DNA from: Larix sibirica
Lineage: Eukaryota > Streptophyta > Pinopsida > Pinales > Pinaceae
Length of the DNA stretch: 24,176 nucleotides
Direction of reading: 5' to 3'
Assembly: GCA_004151065.3 (NCBI GenBank)
Contig: NWUY0300011358.1
Coordinates: forward strand, 65,164 to 89,339
Made by a program: the position numbers and the translations under genes
Notes under the pieces: model-generated
The model's database searches: none
What the model saw: only the letters and a program-made list of their open reading frames with translations
What the model was told of the DNA's origin: nothing
In this document: positions 19,059 through 24,176 of the stretch, piece by piece
How the letters are laid out: every line of letters starts with the position of its first letter
How positions within the stretch are numbered: position 1 is the first letter of the stretch

Positions 19059-19336
19059 TATTAAAATTTACAAGCATAGCTCTAGAATTAACAAAACACA
19101 AAACAATCACAAAATGAACAAGATATGTTTACCCTGGAAACCCTTTACCGAGAAAACCATCACCCAATAAATATATATTATTACATTGAACTTGTCCAAA
19201 CCTTTAAATAGGTTTCATCGCATGCTAATACCACAAGAAAATACCATGGGCCCATAGACCACCAATTTTAAACCCATTAATGACCAAATACATGTTAATT
19301 TAATTAATTTTTTACCAAGTCAAGGTTAACCCAACA
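19059..19336 (-). mobile_element. Copia-like 5' LTR (278 bp)
   Basis: It starts TGTTGGGTTAACCTTGACTT (19336) and ends TGTAAATTTTAATA (19059). It shares with the other two LTR copies the blocks TTTGGTCATTAATGGGTTTA and GTTTTCTCGGTAAAGGGTTT. A TATTTAAA at 19211-19204 is placed as a U3 promoter would be. The primer binding site follows directly, which fixes this as the 5' LTR. Confidence 0.75.
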
Positions 19337-19599
19337 CTCGACCTGTGTGTTCATGCATGTGTAGGACATATGGCAAAGCCCTGTCAGCTCACCAACATAT
19401 GAGTGTTGGACATGACCAAGATGCATTGGCTTGGTTGTGTCGGATTGACTAGGTCCTTCAACTCACCTACACAGTGTTGAGATAAAGGAACAAAGTCTTG
19501 CAAGATATATGGGATAAAGAAGTTACATAGATGAGCAAGTATATCCAATCGTAGAGGTAACATGCCTACTTTGGGTACTTATGTTGTGGGAGGTGGCAT
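19337..19599. other. Flank between LTR element and foldback, nothing recognised
   Basis: Moderate composition, no frame or repeat identified. The outer part (from about 19550) may belong to the left arm of the foldback, since faint inverted similarity to 20610-20690 continues there. Confidence 0.35.
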
Positions 19600-20600
19600 G
19601 CCTCACAATTATGATTGAGTTCCATGTGGATATTGGTGGCCACCCACCTATTCCATTGATTCACATTGGTTCCACATCTTGGTAGTTTTTACTTCAGTTT
19701 GTAAGCCTGAACTTCTGGGGAATTTTCAAGCATTTCCCTCATGTTTTTGGCAATTGATGTAGACCATGAAATCTTTGATTGTGTGACTGGAAAAACTCAT
19801 CATGCATGTTTTAAGCTTTGTATCAACCTAGAAAAAACCATAAACAAAGTCTATATGCAAAACTTGCACCCCTGAGAAGTTGACATTTCAACTAGCCTCC
19901 TCAAGACCTGCATTCATTTTGCCACACCTTTTCTTAGGGTTAGGGTTTTGGATCCTAGGACATCACACTTTATGTTAAAAGGCACTTTTGACATATTATA
20001 ATGTCGTCTTGCGAGTGATTGTAGTTGACACATCTCTCTTTAAAGGTAAGCTACCACCATTCTAGCTAGTTTGTGATAGCTTATCTTTGAAGAGAGATGT
20101 GCTGGCTACGCTCACTCGCAAGAAGACATTAAAACAATGGCGGTAGCTTATCTCTTAAGAGAGATGTGTTAGTTACAATCACTCACAAGAAGACATTGGA
20201 AGAGGCCAACAATGGATTTTAACATAAAGTATGATTCCCTAGGATGAAAAAATCCTAAAGATCCAAAACCTTGACCCTGGGAAATCATGTGGCAAAAGGA
20301 AAGCATACCTCATGGATGCTAGTTGATGTGTCAACTTCCCTGTGGTACGAATTTTGTACACAAACTATCTTTTGGGAATTTCTTGGATTGTTTCCAAGCT
20401 TAATTAATTCTCCATGAGTTTATCATGTCAGTGATTATTTGGCCCACATCAACTGGAAAAACTAAAAGGGAAATGCTAAAAAAGGCATCGATAGTTTGAG
20501 GCATGACAAATTGAAGTAAAAACTGCCAAGATGTGGAACCATTTTGAATCAGTGGAATAGATGGGTGGCCACCAGTATCCACTTGGATCATCAAGGGCAC
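19600..20600. repeat. Large foldback (inverted repeat) element
   Basis: Left arm about 19600-20061 and right arm about 20136-20600 are imperfect inverted copies, with colinear landmarks the whole way. Left TATTGGTGGCCACCCACCTA (19631) pairs with right GATGGGTGGCCACCAGTATC; left GTTCCACATCTTGG pairs with CCAAGATGTGGAAC; left GAAGTTGACATTTCAACTAG pairs with CTAGTTGATGTGTCAACTTC; left ACTTTATGTTAAAA pairs with TTTTAACATAAAGT. Both arms also share the frame VD(T/I)GGHP(S/P)IPLI, which suggests the arms come from a once-coding sequence. The element family is unknown to me: a foldback transposon, a MULE-like long-TIR element or an inverted duplication are all possible. Confidence 0.8.
20000..20197. 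repeat. Three ~60-bp copies at the foldback centre
   Basis: L (20000-20061) reads AATGTCGTCTTGCGAGTGAT...GGTAAGCTACCACCATT. R (20136-20197) is its inverted partner in the arm pairing, AATGGCGGTAGCTTATCTCT...AAGAAGACATT. M (20073-20130) lies in the loop in the same orientation as R, GATAGCTTATCTTTGAAGAG...AAGAAGACATT. L can therefore pair with either M or R. Similarity is about 80-86 percent by eye. Confidence 0.85.
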
Positions 20601-20950
20601 AAAGTCCTTACTCCATAGAAACTTAAGTTTCCAAATGCCAAGCTAGGTTGCAGGGACTATAAGTGACCCTCATGGCCATATTAGTTCATATTGTAAAATA
20701 GACATTACTGTTGACCACTTGAAAATAATATTATTTAAGCTGAAATTAGGAATTAATTACTTTGTGAAAATTTAATATTGGAGAAATATCTTAAGGTGAC
20801 GTCGAATGGGGGTGATAAATTACATATTTAAAAATAGTAATAAATGGAAAATGATGGGGTTGCCACCTAAGGATGTGAGTAATTGGAAATTGATAAATTA
20901 GAAAAATAGAAAAACTTGTATGAAAATGAGGTGTCAAGCGTTGTGAATCC

Positions 20951-20958
20951 TATAAATA
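20951..20958 (+). promoter_or_regulatory. TATA box candidate with upstream TGACGTC
   Basis: TATAAATA fits the plant TATA consensus. A bZIP-type core TGACGTC lies about 150 bp upstream at 20797-20803. The pair is suggestive of a promoter, perhaps of the possible LTR, but no transcript unit is evident downstream. Confidence 0.25.
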
Positions 20959-22162
20959 TAGGGGGTACCCATGGGTTTTAGGGGTGTGATTTGAACTATA
21001 GGTAAATGTTGTTGAAATGTTGTCAAAATACTATTAACCTAAACTTTAATGGTAATTTGGATCTAGTGAGGGAAGTTTGGCAGTATTTTGTGTTAATACC
21101 ATTGCCATAGGTGCAATTCTCATCTAACAAGTCCACTAGGTAGATACTCATAATTGGCGTATCATTGATTATGTTATTGGTTATGATCCAACATAGCTCG
21201 GGGATTCTAAGGGAAGAAGTTTTCCTAGGTACAATATGGTGGTAACATAATGGCCTTGATGGGTTGGCAAAGGCTAGGAAACTAGAGATTTGGACATTCA
21301 TCATCCAATGGAATTGGTTTTCCGGTCAGGGATTGTTTGTATTTGTCCATAAAATTTCACGCAAATTTTTAGATTGTTAGTTGGGGTATGATACATGTGT
21401 TGTTAATATTGTGGTTACACTGTTGAAATGTTGTACTAACTTAGTTATTTGTTAAAAGATTTAACTGGTTGTATCAAGCAATGCCTACACTATAGTTGGA
21501 AAGATTGTGTTGAATGTAATATCCAAGAAATGCATTGGTATTTATACTATAAAAGGAAGAATATACATTGGAAGCATTTATGTTGGAGGAACTATTTATA
21601 TGGGTAGCTGTCCTTGAAATTTGTATTTGTTAAGCAATAAATACCATGCCATGATTAGAGTGGTGTGTGTGAATGCATCTTTTGTTTCAATAATAGTTTG
21701 AGGAACTCATATGTTGTGACTTGCTTATGCTTGTTACAATATGAATGTTATGGTAAGTAACATGTTGAGAATGGAATTGATGATTATAGCTTAGCGTGAA
21801 ATGAGAAAGGTTTGCATTGCAATTGTCTTCATTATCATCCAATAACATTGTGGTTATCAACTTCTATGCAAGGTGTTAGCATTGATGCCAAACCCAAATT
21901 ATGGTATAAACCAACCATGGGCACCATGGTTATTTGGTTTTAGCTATTAATGAGTATCATCCTTTTTGTGATAAACTTGCTGGCAATTTCTTCATTGAAA
22001 CACTAGTTATAACTACACTTTCTAGCATTGAAAATTTATTGCATTTGTTAGTGTTAGAATATGGAAATATAATGTAATTAATGGAATGCTAATTGTTAAT
22101 CATGTTATATATATGTGGAAATGAGATTGTTAACATCGTTGCACACAAAGATTCTTATGCTT

Positions 22163-22180
22163 ATAATAATAATAATAATT
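22163..22180. repeat. (TAA)n microsatellite
   Basis: Six consecutive TAA-type units in ATAATAATAATAATAAT. Confidence 0.85.
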
Positions 22181-22250
22181 TGGTATTGCTTTTGGGGTCA
22201 TTCTTTCTAATTGGGTTTGGGAAATAGTGTTGAGGGCGCTACAATTGCAA

Positions 22251-22772
22251 ATTAAAAAAATGTTTAACTTATAAATTAATTAATGATATGTTGGTAGTGA
22301 AACATGTAATCTCAACCTCTACCAAGTCGAATGTTAATAAGAGCTTCTAATTTCTCCCTTCCAAATTCATGCATATATGAAACATGCATGGTCAATTGAA
22401 AATTCTAATACAAAAAATAAAAAAAGATTAAGTACGAGTTAGAAAATAGGCATGTGGTTGTCACATAATTTTTAATTGTCCCTCTTTTGATTTGTTGTCA
22501 ACTATTATATGTTGCTTGTGTTCCTTTTTCAACCTTTTCTTGCAAAATTAGAATAGTTCAAAAGTCAATGTTCAAGTTTGTCTTTTGTTTCACATTAAGC
22601 AGTTTTTTATTTGATTAAAATAATTGTTGGGTTGGCTCTTGGTACATCTTGATTGTTTGTATCCCTTTCAACATTACTACTAGCATTCTCTTGGTATTAT
22701 TATGTTGTTCATTTGATTATTTTCTCTTGTTTACTTGGAAAGCATATTTTCGTACAAAGTGAGTGCACACAT
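22251..22772. other. Intergenic stretch, nothing recognised
   Basis: AT-rich DNA without frames or repeats I can name. Confidence 0.4.
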
Positions 22773-22940
22773 GAATAATAATACAAATTAAGTATAATCT
22801 ACATGTATATCATGAAATTACAACTATAATAATAGTACAAATGAAGTATAATCTACATGTATATCATGAAATTACAATTATAATAATAATACAAATTAAG
22901 TATAATCTGCATGTATATCATGAAATTACAATTATAATTA
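22773..22940. repeat. 54-bp tandem repeat, about three copies
   Basis: Units start at 22773, 22827 and 22881. Each contains AATA(A/G)TACAAAT(T/G)AAGT, then ATAATCT(A/G)CATGTATATC and ATGAAATTACAA(C/T)TAT. Copies differ at only a few bases, so the array is young. The trailing TAATTA begins a fourth, incomplete unit. Confidence 0.93.
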
Positions 22941-23462
22941 CTTTTTCATGGTTTCTTTCTTGTTATTGTATATTTTTGTTGAGACAAGTTTCACATGTTT
23001 TGTAGACCAATTCTCATGATACTTTTCCATGAGCTTAATAAGAATAAGGTTCTTAGATGAGTTTCTTCAATTTTTGTACATTAAGTGCAAAGGATGTCTA
23101 TACATCCTTTCCACCAAGCACCTCAAATATTTGCAAAAATGTTTTCCCTTTATATTGTATGGTAAGATTTATCCAAAGCTAACTATGATCAATTCATCAT
23201 CTTTTGTTTGCTTCAAATGAAATTTCTTCTTAGGAGGGCACTACAATATGTCCTCATCATACTCCTCACAATCCCCCTACACACTTACATTTCTAGATAT
23301 GTGCAATTAGTTAGTAAATATGATTAAGAAATCTAGTAAATAGAACAATGTAAAAAAGTGTCACGTAGATCGCCTCCATATCCACTTTCATCTATTTGAA
23401 GTACTTTCTTGAAGGTGTGCCATTTTTCTTAATTGAGATTGCACCTTGTTTTTTAAAGTTCT
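22941..23462. other. Intergenic stretch, nothing recognised
   Basis: The open frame at 23029-23220 is short, AT-rich and without a recognisable domain. Confidence 0.4.
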
Positions 23463-23477
23463 GTCATACACTTATCC
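23463..23477 (-). repeat. SINE target-site duplication, 3' copy
   Basis: Minus strand GGATAAGTGTATGAC directly after the A-tail; partner of 23707-23721. Confidence 0.72.
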
Positions 23478-23706
23478 TTTTTTTGTATGGAATGCACATC
23501 ACGGGAAACGCTCTAGGAACTTCCCCTCATTTCGGGGATGGCACCCATGTTAAAGCATTAAATTTCATTTTGGGCAGCCTAACTTGGTGGGGACCTCAAG
23601 TGAGGACCATAATATTCACAAAAGAAACCAACCTGGGGACTTGACTCTGTGACCTCCTACTTGCAATTCACAACACTCAACCACTCGAGCTAACCCATTG
23701 GGATAA
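23478..23706 (-). mobile_element. tRNA-derived SINE with A-tail and target-site duplications
   Basis: On the minus strand the element opens TTATCCCAATGGG, then the A box TAGCTCGAGTGG (23692-23681) and the B box GAGTCAAGTCC (23647-23637; consensus GGTTCGANTCC). The distance between the boxes equals that of a tRNA gene. These boxes form the internal RNA polymerase III promoter. The body (for example GGTCCTCACTTGAGGTCCCC) is GC-richer than the flanks, and the 3' end is a run of seven A (T at 23478-23484). It is flanked by a 15-bp duplication (separate entries), which fixes both ends; the length is 229 bp. It is not a tRNA gene, because the 3' half does not fold as an acceptor stem. The plus-strand open frame at 23396-23644 is a shadow. 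Confidence 0.82.
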
Positions 23707-23721
23707 GTCACATGCTTGTCC
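23707..23721 (-). repeat. SINE target-site duplication, 5' copy
   Basis: Minus strand GGACAAGCATGTGAC. It matches GGATAAGTGTATGAC on the far side of the SINE at 11 of 15 bases; all four differences are transitions. Confidence 0.72.
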
Positions 23722-24176
23722 TATACAACAAATGTTCTTAATATCACACTAGTTAATTCACATCAATTTCAAAATACAATAGTTATATATATAGTTAAAT
23801 TCATGTTCACTTGCCTATTTTTTCTTCGTTCTTTATTCTAAGTGTCGAAGATGTTGTGAATCAAATTGATTGGGTTTGATTCCTTCCCATTTATTTCTAG
23901 CATTTTCTCAAAATATAAGACCTATAAATGATTATATGATTAATTTTTTCAATGCTATTGTACTCATGGACTCTGTGTAATAATCATTGTCTCGCATATT
24001 AAAAAAAAATGACAACATATCAAGCAATGATGAGCTTCTTATCATGAAGGTGCATAACGCACTTGTTTGATAGGTTCCTTACTCTAAAATAAATGCACCA
24101 TTGTGTTTCTTTCTGACAAAGAGGTGCCAAAGAATAGAGTTATTTAAAAAAATATTGTATAAATCATTGCAACATA
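23722..24176. other. Intergenic stretch, nothing recognised
   Basis: AT-rich, without a supported gene or repeat on either strand up to the window end. Confidence 0.4.

Larger units (their letters stand above)
18172..19336 (-). mobile_element. Small Copia-like, non-autonomous LTR retrotransposon (TRIM/LARD-like)
   Basis: All landmarks needed for an LTR element appear in order on the minus strand: 5' LTR (19336-19059), primer binding site TGGTATTAGAGCCA (19058-19045), an internal region of about 550 bp without a conserved frame, polypurine tract AAAGGGGGGAA (18493-18483) and 3' LTR (18482-18172). The total is about 1.17 kb, far too short for a pol gene, so it would depend on enzymes from another element. 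The two LTRs differ by about 20 percent plus an indel of about 35 bp, so the insertion is old or the 3' LTR comes from another copy. The flanks (CTCGA right, ATTGA left) do not form a clean 5-bp duplication. Confidence 0.72.
20700..22250 (+). mobile_element. Possible long Gypsy-like LTR (weak)
   Basis: No gene is supported in these 1.5 kb. A TGACGTC (20797-20803) and a TATAAATA box (20951-20958) followed by a G-rich start-like region (GGGGGTACCC) sit near the left. At the right end is GGGCGCTACAATTGC (22234-22248), which faintly resembles the tRNA-Asp primer binding site TGGCGCCGTTGCC that follows some Gypsy LTRs. The length would suit an Athila-like LTR. No second LTR or coding region is visible, so this is a guess; the open frame at 21023-21304 (minus) is not recognised. 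Confidence 0.2.

Noticed and set aside
18172-19336. Autonomous Copia element
   Set aside because: The internal region is only about 550 bp and shows no protease, integrase or reverse transcriptase frame.
22773-22940. CRISPR array
   Set aside because: The 54-bp units are contiguous tandem copies without unique spacers, and the genome is a plant's.
23637-23699. tRNA gene on the minus strand
   Set aside because: The A and B boxes are good, but there is no acceptor-stem pairing; the sequence continues into a body with A-tail and flanking duplications, so it is a SINE.

Overview
This looks like nuclear DNA of a seed plant with a large, repeat-laden genome. A conifer is the likeliest source, judging by the style of the LINEs and the AT-rich, eroded intergenic DNA, but nothing here proves the species. 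There are no operons, ribosome binding sites or CRISPR arrays. Most open frames longer than 60 codons are chance frames in AT-rich DNA or pieces of broken transposons. Three single-base 'n' characters (2827, 11742, 18000) show the window is a scaffold; two of them sit exactly where a long direct duplication starts, which matters for interpretation. Layout, left half: 1-1750 is a decayed non-LTR retrotransposon with a reverse transcriptase relic and a 3' tail. At 2336-2494 on the minus strand is the one convincing host-gene piece: a first coding exon with ATG, a WD40-type N-terminus closely resembling plant nucleoporin SEH1, and a GT splice donor. If the gene is intact, the rest lies beyond position 1, and intron 1 contains a tRNA-like SINE candidate (about 1975-2195) and the LINE relic. 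4186-5060 is a 5'-truncated L1-type LINE carrying only the RNase H end. About 6850-12890 is a near-complete but dead L1-type LINE: a gag-like ORF1 with a CCHC knuckle, then an ORF2 with reverse transcriptase, zinc-binding C-terminal region and RNase H, but with no room for the endonuclease domain. Its 3' third contains a ~500-bp duplication interrupted by an 'n'. Right half: 13000-16400 is AT-rich with short tandem and dispersed repeats and no supported gene. 16401-19336 holds two overlapping copies of a small Copia-like, minus-strand LTR element (LTRs, polypurine tract, tRNA-iMet-type primer binding site, no recognised pol). The first copy is joined to a GC-richer, gene-like segment (17233-17878) that I do not recognise. 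About 19600-20600 is a large foldback with arms of roughly 450 bp and a third copy of its inner ~60 bp in the loop. 20700-22250 may be a long Gypsy-like LTR (weak). 23478-23706 is a well-defined tRNA-derived SINE on the minus strand with 15-bp target-site duplications. The only host gene that plausibly works is the SEH1-like one; the rest is a graveyard of non-LTR, LTR and SINE elements. I see no new multi-gene system. The points most worth a second look are the SEH1 exon, the unrecognised segment inside the LTR element, the foldback, and the duplications that coincide with scaffold joins.
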